A stretch of DNA of 11,595 nucleotides, taken from the NCBI GenBank assembly GCA_035576005.1, contig DATLXH010000077.1, forward strand, positions 1-11,595. Direction: 5' to 3'. Shown piece by piece: positions 5,955 through 11,450 of this stretch. The translations under genes were made by a program, and so were the position numbers. The stretch is from DATLXH01 sp035576005. GTDB taxonomy: Bacteria; Acidobacteriota; Thermoanaerobaculia; Gp7-AA8. The notes below the pieces were generated by a model that did no database searches, was not told where the DNA came from, and saw nothing but the letters and a program-made list of their open reading frames with translations. Within the stretch, counting starts at the first letter, position 1, and every line of letters begins with the position of its first letter.

Positions 5955-6059
5955 GCCTAACGGATCTGAGCTAACCGGCGCGGACCCGCACGCGAACGAT
6001 GGTAGCACTAGCGACGAGGCGAGTTGCGGGTTCGCGTCCGGTTCAGCGACGAGTTAGGC
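5955..6059 (-). repeat. attC: attC site of cassette C5 (divergent)
   Basis: This site is 105 bp, with cores GCCTAAC (5955-5961) and GTTAGGC (6053-6059). It is the most divergent attC: arms AACCGGCGCGGACCCGC and GCGGGTTCGCGTCCGGTT still pair with one extra A. The middle sequence differs from the rest. The TAA in the second core is the stop codon of the C5 gene. Confidence 0.9.
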
Positions 6060-6911
6060 CGCGCCTACGAACACTTGTTCGCGGTGCCACCGCAAGTACG
6101 GTAGGTGACGGCGGTGGAGCGCTCGCAACCGAAGCCTGGACCGGAGGCCGAGTATTTTTCTTTCCGAAGCAGTGAGATTGAAGCCAAGAAGAATATGGCC
6201 TGTGTCGGAGAAGGAGACTAGTCCCGCATCGAAAAGAGCATCGATCGTCCCCACGAGGAGCAGCCCGTTGAAAGGGTCGAGGCGTTCTTCATTCGTCGAG
6301 TCGCGCCATGGTTTGATGTGCGAAGCGCGCAGAGCCCCGATCACAGTGCATCCCGACAGCGCACACGCGGCCTTCCAGTGTCCCGAGACCTTATCGCGAA
6401 AGACGCCCTGCCCCATTCGTGCCTGAACCAGAGCTGTACGAGTGGTTGCCTCGACCTGCGCCAGTTCGGGTTCAGCGAATTCGATATCTCTCGCGATATC
6501 TGGAAGGGCGCCGCTTGCCAAGTGCGGACTTCGCAGACGTTTTTCTATTGCCCTCGAGAGTCGCGCCGCGACAGTTGGTTGAGGCGTCGTGATACTTCGC
6601 GGATAACGAACCCAGTCGAAATCGGGTGCTTCTTTGCGAATGTGGTCGAGTGTCATCGGTGGCTTGAGCAAGCGAAAACCGCTGAGGCGAGCTCCGTAAC
6701 GACTCGGCCAATCGGTACGGGGTTTTGGTTCGCCGACGAGAGTAGCAACTGCAATGATGCCGTGCGTGGGCACATAGATGGCGACGGAATCGCCGCGGTG
6801 CGCGGTCTTGGGCACGACCCATGTTGGGCTGACGCTTCGCGCCTTGGCTTGCTTCAGCCAGTCAAGATCACCGTTCTCGATACCGCCTTGGACAATATGG
6901 AACATGGCCAT
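6054..6911 (-). CDS. PUA/EVE-like plus HNH_2 endonuclease
   Basis: This 285-residue predicted restriction-type nuclease is cassette C5. The C-terminal half matches the HNH_2 type: QARMGQGVFRDKV (residues 163-175), C183/C188, RASHIKPWRDS with H198, LDPFNGLLL with N215, and DALFDAGLVSF (224-233). The N-terminal part (30-105), with WVVPKTAHRGDSVAIYVP then GIIAVATLVG, reads like a PUA/EVE-like fold that could sense modified bases; this is less certain. ATG 6911 is preferred over the ATG two codons later because GAGG lies 5 nt upstream; this is the clearest Shine-Dalgarno sequence among the cassettes. The stop TAA lies in the attC core. The proposed role is cleavage of modified or foreign DNA. Confidence 0.75.
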   Translation of the reverse strand: MAMFHIVQGGIENGDLDWLKQAKARSVSPTWVVPKTAHRGDSVAIYVPTHGIIAVATLVGEPKPRTDWPSRYGARLSGFRLLKPPMTLDHIRKEAPDFDWVRYPRSITTPQPTVAARLSRAIEKRLRSPHLASGALPDIARDIEFAEPELAQVEATTRTALVQARMGQGVFRDKVSGHWKAACALSGCTVIGALRASHIKPWRDSTNEERLDPFNGLLLVGTIDALFDAGLVSFSDTGHILLGFNLTASERKILGLRSRLRLRALHRRHLPYLRWHREQVFVGAA

Positions 6912-6930
6912 TGCCGCCTCACTTGCGTCG

Positions 6931-7035
6931 GCCTAACGGACACTAGCTCAGCGGCTTCGGCCCGCACGCGATGAAGTATAGCGCTTGCGACCCAGCAACT
7001 TGCGGGTCGAAGTCCGCTGAAGCGACGAGTTAGGC
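6931..7035 (-). repeat. attC: attC site of cassette C4
   Basis: This site is 105 bp, with cores GCCTAAC (6931-6937) and GTTAGGC (7029-7035). The arms CAGCGGCTTCGG and, opposite, TCGAAGTCCGCTG keep pairing with one extra A. The C4 reading frame continues through most of it. Confidence 0.92.
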
Positions 7036-7469
7036 GATCGTGCCACGCGCGACACTTGAGGCTCTTCTGGTTCGATCAGCACGGCAGGGCCGACTGGACA
7101 GAGCCAGGCAACCGTATTCAACGCGATCACCAACGGCTGTTGAGCACTCTGGTCCTTTTGGGCGACGGGAAGGGGTCCAACGCGAGTGTCCAGGAATCCA
7201 GGCAAGGACGCTTCAACAACATAGTTACCGGGTTCGAGGTTGTCGAAACGAGCGCTTCCAGCGCCATCGGCAATTGTCTCGACAGCATTTTCGAGCGACC
7301 CGGAGGAAGCAACTCTGTGGACCGATACAGAAGCACCCGGCAGAGAGTCTCCAAGGACCGTTGCTACGGACACTCGAAGTTCGCTTAGAGAGACGACCTC
7401 GGCTGAAGTTGTCTCAGCAATCGTGAATGCAACGGTCAAGACGATTGCGAATCGCGCGAGATTGTTCAT
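6948..7469 (-). CDS. Secreted protein with carboxypeptidase-regulatory-like domain; C-terminus encoded by attC
   Basis: This 173-residue protein is cassette C4. A signal peptide is likely: MNNLARF, hydrophobic AIVLTVAFTIA, with cleavage around TSA-EVV near residue 24. Then comes a beta-sandwich like the carboxypeptidase-regulatory or SpaA type: LRVSVATVLGDSLPGASVSV, then ARFDNLEPGNYVVEASLPGF, typical of secreted or TonB-associated proteins. The last 28 or so residues, from PNSSLQRTS to the end, are written by the attC; the stop is at 6950-6948 inside it. The frame also extends upstream through the preceding attC, but the ATG at 7469 precedes the signal peptide. A weak GAGA lies just upstream. 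No enzymatic motif is seen. It may bind a surface ligand; function unknown. Confidence 0.62.
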   Translation of the reverse strand: MNNLARFAIVLTVAFTIAETTSAEVVSLSELRVSVATVLGDSLPGASVSVHRVASSGSLENAVETIADGAGSARFDNLEPGNYVVEASLPGFLDTRVGPLPVAQKDQSAQQPLVIALNTVAWLCPVGPAVLIEPEEPQVSRVARSPNSSLQRTSTRKLLGRKRYTSSRAGRSR

Positions 7470-7501
7470 AGTTGTCTCGGGAACTCTAGGATTAGTGCGG
7501 C

Positions 7502-7606
7502 GCCTAACGGACACCAGTTCACCGGCTCCGGTCCGCACGCGACATTGTATCGCACTCGGGACCAAGCAACTAGCGGGCCGGAGTCCGGTGCAACGCCGAG
7601 TTAGGC
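7502..7606 (-). repeat. attC: attC site of cassette C3
   Basis: This site is 105 bp, with cores GCCTAAC (7502-7508) and GTTAGGC (7600-7606). It has CACCGG/CCGGTG arms and one extra A. Confidence 0.92.
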
Positions 7607-7642
7607 CGCGGTCCCCACAAGCGAACTATGAATACCAGGGGT

Positions 7643-8158
7643 TCAGGAAACGCCACCCACTTCGAAGCTGAGCCAATTCGATTGCTCGATCCCATTGACA
7701 AATCGGTTCGAAGTAAGCTGATGTCGAGCCGCCGTGAGGTCCGCTTCCACTGAGTACGCAACTGTGTCGGTCCGCCAGGCTGTGTACGCTCGCAACCACG
7801 CTCGTTCGTGCTTGACCTCTTTATTGCGTCTACCCGGACGGTGAACTTTCCATTCCATGACCACGAGAGGGTGGTGAACGGCTTTCCAATCGCAGTCCCA
7901 GCAGCTTTGACCCGCTTCTGGCCAGATGGTCAAATCGCGGCGGGCAGCCACCGCAGAATAGCCGGGTGGTTGGGGGACACCCACCTCAATTGCTATCTGC
8001 GCTGCTTCGCGTAGTGGACCGTCGGGAGTGCAGTGTTTTAGCAGATACCCGTGAGCGTATCGGTTGACCCAGTCATGCTCTTTGCCGAACCATCCGCGAC
8101 TCGGCATTTCGGAGGCGAAATCTCGCAGGGAGTCGGCGATGATGATGTCAAATATCAT
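7643..8158 (-). CDS. Hypothetical protein, possible PD-(D/E)XK nuclease
   Basis: This 171-residue protein of cassette C3 is in no family I recognise with certainty. Residues 70-106 look like the active-site core of a PD-(D/E)XK nuclease: a strand with Asp75 (ARRDLTIWP), a loop, and the hydrophobic strand PLVVMEWKVH carrying Glu102-x-Lys104. An N-terminal helix with Glu27 (FGKEHDWVNRYAHGYL) could supply the extra acidic residue often seen. A Cys pair (WDCDW and upstream Cys86) lies between the strands. The ATG at 8158 directly follows an in-frame TAA, so no earlier start exists in this frame. No Shine-Dalgarno sequence or TANNNT box is evident. If the motif is real, the protein would be a small nuclease, in keeping with the defence-like neighbours. 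Confidence 0.6.
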   Translation of the reverse strand: MIFDIIIADSLRDFASEMPSRGWFGKEHDWVNRYAHGYLLKHCTPDGPLREAAQIAIEVGVPQPPGYSAVAARRDLTIWPEAGQSCWDCDWKAVHHPLVVMEWKVHRPGRRNKEVKHERAWLRAYTAWRTDTVAYSVEADLTAARHQLTSNRFVNGIEQSNWLSFEVGGVS

Positions 8159-8204
8159 TTATTCAGCAAAGGTGTCCGATCTGAATTCGCCCAGCACCAC
8201 GTCG

Positions 8205-8308
8205 GCCTAACGGACACTAGCTCACCGGCTCCGGCCCGCCGCGACATTGTACAGCGCCCGGGACCCAGCAACTGGCGGGCCGGAGTCCGGTGCAGCGTCG
8301 AGTTAGAC
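8205..8308 (-). repeat. attC: attC site of cassette C2
   Basis: This is the only site of 104 bp. One A is missing after GGCCCGC (CCGCCGCGAC instead of CCGCACGCGAC). Its cores are GCCTAAC (8205-8211) and GTTAGAC (8302-8308). The arms and extra A are kept. Confidence 0.9.
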
Positions 8309-8336
8309 GGCCCTCGACCATGCGTTTCACTACACA

Positions 8337-9110
8337 CTACAGACTGAACCATGTGGGAAGATCCAAACGAAGCCTGCCCAGAACAACCTGATGCGGCGGC
8401 GTGAACGAAAACTCCTTAGCGTCTACGTTCGGGTTCAACTGGGGCTTGTAGGTTGTCGTTTGCTCGAAGTTCGTTCCGCCAGCAAGTGATGACGTTTCAT
8501 TGATCCGAAGTAACAGATGCGACACTTTGTCGATCCAAACGCGGACCTTCCCTCCCTGGTTGTTCTTCCCGTCCACGACGTATGTAGTCCTTCCATTGTC
8601 CAGAACTTGAGTGCCAACGACCATAGGCTCTTTCATGTCTGTTATTCGGTTCCCGGTCCCTTTGGTTCCTAACAATAGAGTCGGAATCCTGTGGGCCGAT
8701 CCGCCAGACACGCCGGTCGGCCCCGCGATAGCCTCGGAGATCGTCTTGAATCGTCTAACACTCGGGCGAATGGTCCACCAAGAGTTCGTGCTTTCGCCGT
8801 CAGACCAGACGACGTACCGACGAGTAATGCCCCCAAAGTTACCATCCGTGAACTCATACTTGAAGCGGTGAGGTCTCACGAAAACGGTCTTAAAGGGCTT
8901 AACTGTAGTCCAGGACTCGGGACCTCGAAAAATCATAACGACCTGCCCGGAATCGCGGTAAGACTCGCACGTGCTATAAACGGAAGCCACCATCCTCAGC
9001 AACTGCCGTGCGTCAGCAGGCTTCATGGATTGCACGGCGGTGGTGATGCGGTCCGTAGGCGCGTCTGCGCAACTTACGATGCACAACAAAAGAAAAGCGA
9101 ATCGGGGCAT
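8337..9110 (-). CDS. DUF2092/LolA-like lipoprotein
   Basis: This 257-residue exported protein is cassette C2. The N-terminus MPRFAFLLLCIVSC is a lipoprotein signal with lipobox I-V-S-Cys14, so it is probably anchored to the inner or outer membrane. The rest resembles LolA/DUF2092-like periplasmic proteins: an early helix (MKPADARQLLRMVASVYSTC), then alternating strands (VVMIFRGP, RFKYEFTD, RRYVVWSDG). Later strands include TTYVVDG and VRVWIDKVSHLLLRI; the last matches the LolA-like strand that follows the Asp-Lys turn. Such folds bind acyl chains or lipoproteins; the ligand here is unknown. An in-frame GTG at 9116 would add two residues. The ATG at 9110 is chosen because TATACT lies exactly 6 nt before it. 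Confidence 0.68.
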   Translation of the reverse strand: MPRFAFLLLCIVSCADAPTDRITTAVQSMKPADARQLLRMVASVYSTCESYRDSGQVVMIFRGPESWTTVKPFKTVFVRPHRFKYEFTDGNFGGITRRYVVWSDGESTNSWWTIRPSVRRFKTISEAIAGPTGVSGGSAHRIPTLLLGTKGTGNRITDMKEPMVVGTQVLDNGRTTYVVDGKNNQGGKVRVWIDKVSHLLLRINETSSLAGGTNFEQTTTYKPQLNPNVDAKEFSFTPPHQVVLGRLRLDLPTWFSL

Positions 9111-9116
9111 GTTCAC

Positions 9117-9122
9117 AGTATA
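9117..9122 (-). promoter_or_regulatory. TANNNT -10 element for the C2 lipoprotein gene (leaderless type)
   Basis: TATACT on the minus strand, then GTGAAC (6 nt), then the ATG. A poor -35 candidate, TTGGGT, lies 16 nt upstream (9139-9144), inside the attC of C1. If used, the attC would carry part of the promoter. Confidence 0.5.
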
Positions 9123-9129
9123 GCAGGCC

Positions 9130-9234
9130 GTCTAACGGACCCAAGCTCAGCGGCTTCGGCCCGCACGCACTGAAGTATAGCGCCCGCGACCCAGCAACAG
9201 GCGGGTCGAAGTCCGCTGAAGCGACGAGTTAGGC
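9130..9234 (-). repeat. attC: attC site of cassette C1
   Basis: This site is 105 bp, with cores GTCTAAC (9130-9136) and GTTAGGC (9228-9234). It has CAGCGGCTTCGG-type arms like the attC of C4, with one extra A. Confidence 0.92.
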
Positions 9235-9243
9235 GGCCGACGT

Positions 9244-10152
9244 TTACTGCTTGGTGACAAGGATCCGGTCCCAGAAGAAATCACGCAACTTGTATCGCCA
9301 CCATTCCCAACTAAAGAGTCGTGACCTAGTAAATGGACAATTGTAGAGGACCTCGGTGTTGATTCCGGTTCCGAAGAGCCGCGTGATTTCCCTGACTCGC
9401 CAGAAGATATGTTCGACATCGTACACCTCTGTGTTTCGGCCTTGGGCATTCCTAAAGTGCCGCCGCGACAGCTTATTGACCACGAGCCGCTGGAGCGCAT
9501 TCGGCAGAAACAGCAAGCCACGCACTCCGTAGTGTGGATCAGGCTTGCATATGTACCTCAGACGCGGCGGAGTTGTGATCATGCACACACCGCCTGGCTT
9601 AAGAATTCTGACGACTTCACGTGCGAGTTCCGCCGGCCGGGGCACATGCTCAATCATGTCCAAGAGAAGGACGAAGTCGAACGAAGCATCGCTAAAGGGA
9701 ATCGCATGGCCCGTAGCCACTGTCACGTCTACGGGACTCCGGAAGAGCCTACGCAACAGGTGAAGGTCGTAATTGGGCACAAGGTCGATCGTGCGAACCG
9801 AGTACCGTTGACAATTTGAGAGCGCGAGGGCGACGCCTCCATTTCCTGCTCCAACGTCGAGGATGTTGAGTTGTCCTTCAGGTAGGTGTCCGCACGACTT
9901 CTCCAGCCAACGAGCGAGCCCAGCTCCTTCGTCGAATCGGCCGAGGGCAAAAGATAGTTGTTCGCGGTAATGCTCCTGGTCAGGCGAGATCCACGCTTGG
10001 ATATGTCGTTGGATATGAGCACCGAACTCTCTGCGAAGCTCGATCCAATCACGACGTGACTGCACGCTTGCAAGATCTTCCCACATCGAGCCGGACATCG
10101 CCGTAGGCCGAACTAGGCTTTCAAAGGGGTCGATCTCGCCAGCGGTTGACAC
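9244..10152 (-). CDS. Class I SAM-dependent methyltransferase
   Basis: This 302-residue protein is the first cassette after attI (C1), the position usually best expressed. The Rossmann-fold motifs are clear: motif I NILDVGAGNGGVAL (96-109), the acidic end of strand 2 at Asp123 (TIDL), motif IV FDFVLLLDMIEHV (158-170), and the LKPGG turn (184-188) followed by VCMITTPP. An N-terminal helical extension (1-90) and a C-terminal region rich in Trp/Arg (249-300) probably shape the substrate site. The overall look is that of UbiE/Methyltransf_11-type enzymes acting on small molecules or lipids; the substrate cannot be inferred. The start is GTG at 10152, with TAATAT 6 nt upstream; internal ATGs at 10098 and 10086 are alternatives. 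Confidence 0.82.
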   Translation of the reverse strand: MSTAGEIDPFESLVRPTAMSGSMWEDLASVQSRRDWIELRREFGAHIQRHIQAWISPDQEHYREQLSFALGRFDEGAGLARWLEKSCGHLPEGQLNILDVGAGNGGVALALSNCQRYSVRTIDLVPNYDLHLLRRLFRSPVDVTVATGHAIPFSDASFDFVLLLDMIEHVPRPAELAREVVRILKPGGVCMITTPPRLRYICKPDPHYGVRGLLFLPNALQRLVVNKLSRRHFRNAQGRNTEVYDVEHIFWRVREITRLFGTGINTEVLYNCPFTRSRLFSWEWWRYKLRDFFWDRILVTKQ

Positions 10153-10158
10153 AACGCG

Positions 10159-10164
10159 ATATTA
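10159..10164 (-). promoter_or_regulatory. TANNNT -10 element for the C1 methyltransferase gene (leaderless type)
   Basis: TAATAT on the minus strand, then CGCGTT (6 nt), then the GTG start at 10152-10150. No good -35 box is seen. The match and spacing support the GTG start. Confidence 0.5.
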
Positions 10165-10240
10165 CACAAGAACTCAAAGGCCCACGGGGATAGTGGCTTG
10201 CGCGAGATCTGGTGTCGGGGCATACGACATGTAGCACGCC

Positions 10241-10259
10241 GCCTAACTCTCAATTAGAC
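10241..10259 (-). other. attI: attI-like simple recombination site
   Basis: On the plus strand this reads GCCTAAC-TCTCA-ATTAGAC: two inverted core-like boxes with a 5-nt spacer, as in the simple site of attI. On the cassette strand the crossover would be G^TTAGGC between 10247 and 10246. It lies at the boundary between the cassette array and the integrase region. It lacks the long pairing arms of attC, as expected for attI. Confidence 0.75.
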
Positions 10260-10427
10260 AGATCATCCTACTTCCTTTTATCCGGACGCTTCGGTCTGGA
10301 TAACGTAGTGTGCATTAAACAGCCAGCGAAGAGACGATCTGCTTTGAATTGAGGAGCTCACGCGTTCCAGAGCCGGGAAGCCGCTGTCGACGATTATGGA
10401 AATCGACGTCCGGATAACGCCGGCGGA
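10248..10427. promoter_or_regulatory. attI-proximal region with four TTATCCGGAC-like motifs
   Basis: No gene lies between attI and the integrase stop. Four copies of a CGTTATCCRGAC-like motif form two inverted pairs. TTATCCGGAC (10278-10287) faces GTCTGGATAA (10294-10303) across a 6-nt loop, with one G:T pair. TCCGGATAA (10409-10417) faces TTATCCGGA (10428-10436) across 10 nt. A third repeat, CGATT-ATGGA-AATCG, is at 10391-10405. The motifs may be accessory integrase binding sites, a regulator's operators, or RNA hairpins ending the intI transcript. The cassette promoter should also be here; I could not find a confident one. Confidence 0.5.
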
Positions 10428-11420
10428 TTATCCGGAATGTCCCTCGTAGTCGGCGGCCAGACTCTCGAGGGGGCTGCGGACTCCCCGGCCGCCCGTCTGG
10501 TTCAGGACGTGGGTGTAGATCATCGTCGTGGATACGTCGGCGTGACCAAGGAGCTCCTGGATCGTGCGGATGTCGTAGCCGTCTTCGAGAAGGTGGGTTG
10601 CGAATGAGTGCCGCAACGTGTGAGGCCCGACGAGCTTGTCGATCTTTGCCCGGGCGCTCGCACGTCTGACTGCCTTCTGGATAGCCGATTCCCCCAGATG
10701 ATGGCGCCGCTCAATTCCGCCACGAGGATCGAGGCTCCGTTGCGGGGCGGGGAAAAGGTACTGCCACTCCCAGGCCTTCTCTGCGTTCGGATACTTGCGG
10801 GCCAATGCTCCGGGCATGTGCACTTTGCCGTACCCCTCGGCGAGATCAGCCTCATGCACCGCCCGAGCGACCTCCGCCTGGTTGCAAAGGAGAGGCGCGA
10901 TCACCTTCGGCAGCATCGTGCGGCGATCCTTGTCGCCTTTGCCGCTCCGGATCGTGATGAGCGAGAGCCCGAAGTCGACATCCTTGACCCTCAGGCGCAA
11001 ACCTTCGAGGAGGCGCATTCCTGTCCCGTAGAGAAGGGAGCAGACGAGCCGGGACGAGCCAGACATCGAGGCCAGCATATGTCGTACCTCGTCCCGCGAT
11101 AGAACTACGGGAAGCCGCTTGCTCCGTTTTGCCCGCACGAGGTTGCCAATCCACGGAACGTCCTCGCCGAGGACCTCGCGATAAAGGAACAGCAAGGCGC
11201 TCAGGGCCTGGCTTTGCGTGGAAGCACTGACGTTTCTCTCGCTGGCCAGAAACGACAGGTACTCGTTGATCTCCGCCGCCCCCATCATCGAAGGATGGCG
11301 CTTGTTGTGGAAAAGGATGAAGCGCCGGCTCCATGCCACGTACGCATCCTCGGTGCGAATCGAGTAATGCCTCACCCTGGTGGCAAGTCGCACGCGATCG
11401 AGGAGCTTCGGTTCCATCAT
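10428..11420 (-). CDS. intI: Integron integrase (tyrosine recombinase IntI)
   Basis: This 330-residue recombinase captures and excises cassettes by recombining attI with folded single-stranded attC. The N-terminal core-binding domain covers about residues 1-90; the catalytic domain follows. The catalytic residues are all present: Arg136 (GTGMRLLEG), Lys161 (GKGDKDR), His267 and Arg270 (PHTLRHSFATHLL), His293 (LLGHADVSTT) and nucleophile Tyr302 (MIYTHV). The insertion specific to integron integrases is clear at about 201-225 (MPGALARKYPNAEKAWEWQ), separating it from XerC/D. The protein is full length and looks active. ATG 11420 is preceded by GAGGGAG 8 nt upstream, within a hairpin; a second in-frame ATG follows directly. 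Unusually, the gene reads toward the cassettes and in their direction. The stop codon lies in an inverted repeat. Confidence 0.96.
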   Translation of the reverse strand: MMEPKLLDRVRLATRVRHYSIRTEDAYVAWSRRFILFHNKRHPSMMGAAEINEYLSFLASERNVSASTQSQALSALLFLYREVLGEDVPWIGNLVRAKRSKRLPVVLSRDEVRHMLASMSGSSRLVCSLLYGTGMRLLEGLRLRVKDVDFGLSLITIRSGKGDKDRRTMLPKVIAPLLCNQAEVARAVHEADLAEGYGKVHMPGALARKYPNAEKAWEWQYLFPAPQRSLDPRGGIERRHHLGESAIQKAVRRASARAKIDKLVGPHTLRHSFATHLLEDGYDIRTIQELLGHADVSTTMIYTHVLNQTGGRGVRSPLESLAADYEGHSG

Positions 11421-11422
11421 CC

Positions 11423-11437
11423 CCGAGGCTCCCTCGG
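11423..11437 (-). promoter_or_regulatory. Hairpin over the intI ribosome binding site
   Basis: The perfect inverted repeat CCGAGG-GAG-CCTCGG lies 2 nt upstream of the intI ATG. It contains the Shine-Dalgarno-like GAGGGAG. Folded in the mRNA, it would hide the site and lower integrase translation. The fold is seen; its effect is inferred. Confidence 0.5.
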
Positions 11438-11450
11438 AAATGAGGCGAAG

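Larger units (their letters stand above)
198..11420 (-). mobile_element. Integron: integrase, attI and twelve-cassette array
   Basis: One integron platform covers most of the window. From right to left it has intI (10428-11420), an attI-like simple site (10241-10259) and cassettes C1 to C12, each ending in an attC on the cassette strand. Ten attC sites measure exactly 105 bp core to core and one measures 104 bp. Every cassette with a recognisable gene has it on the minus strand. The array is cut at its left end by an IS30-family element and interrupted at 992-2153 by an IS630-family element. The uniform attC family is typical of a sedentary chromosomal integron rather than a mobile class 1 integron, whose attC sites vary widely. 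Confidence 0.9.

Noticed and set aside
4962..6008. A 348-residue protein made from C6, attC and the C7 nuclease
   Set aside because: The first 110 codons are cassette C6 and attC sequence without any domain. The nuclease has its own ATG at 5678.
7502..7606. RNA genes (tRNA, rRNA) suggested by GC-rich folded segments
   Set aside because: The folds are attC arms. No tRNA-like anticodon or T-loop sequence was found anywhere in the window.
762..9234. Regularly repeated blocks resembling a CRISPR or other tandem repeat array
   Set aside because: The repeats are 105 bp with paired arms and integron core boxes, and the sequence between them holds genes of varied length. They are attC sites.
10170..10225. 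An 18-residue leader peptide ahead of the methyltransferase
   Set aside because: It is a short ATG frame with no ribosome binding site and no sign of attenuation.
10278..10303. Intrinsic terminator between intI and the array
   Set aside because: The stem is good, but no T-run follows on either strand, so it is reported as a motif pair instead.
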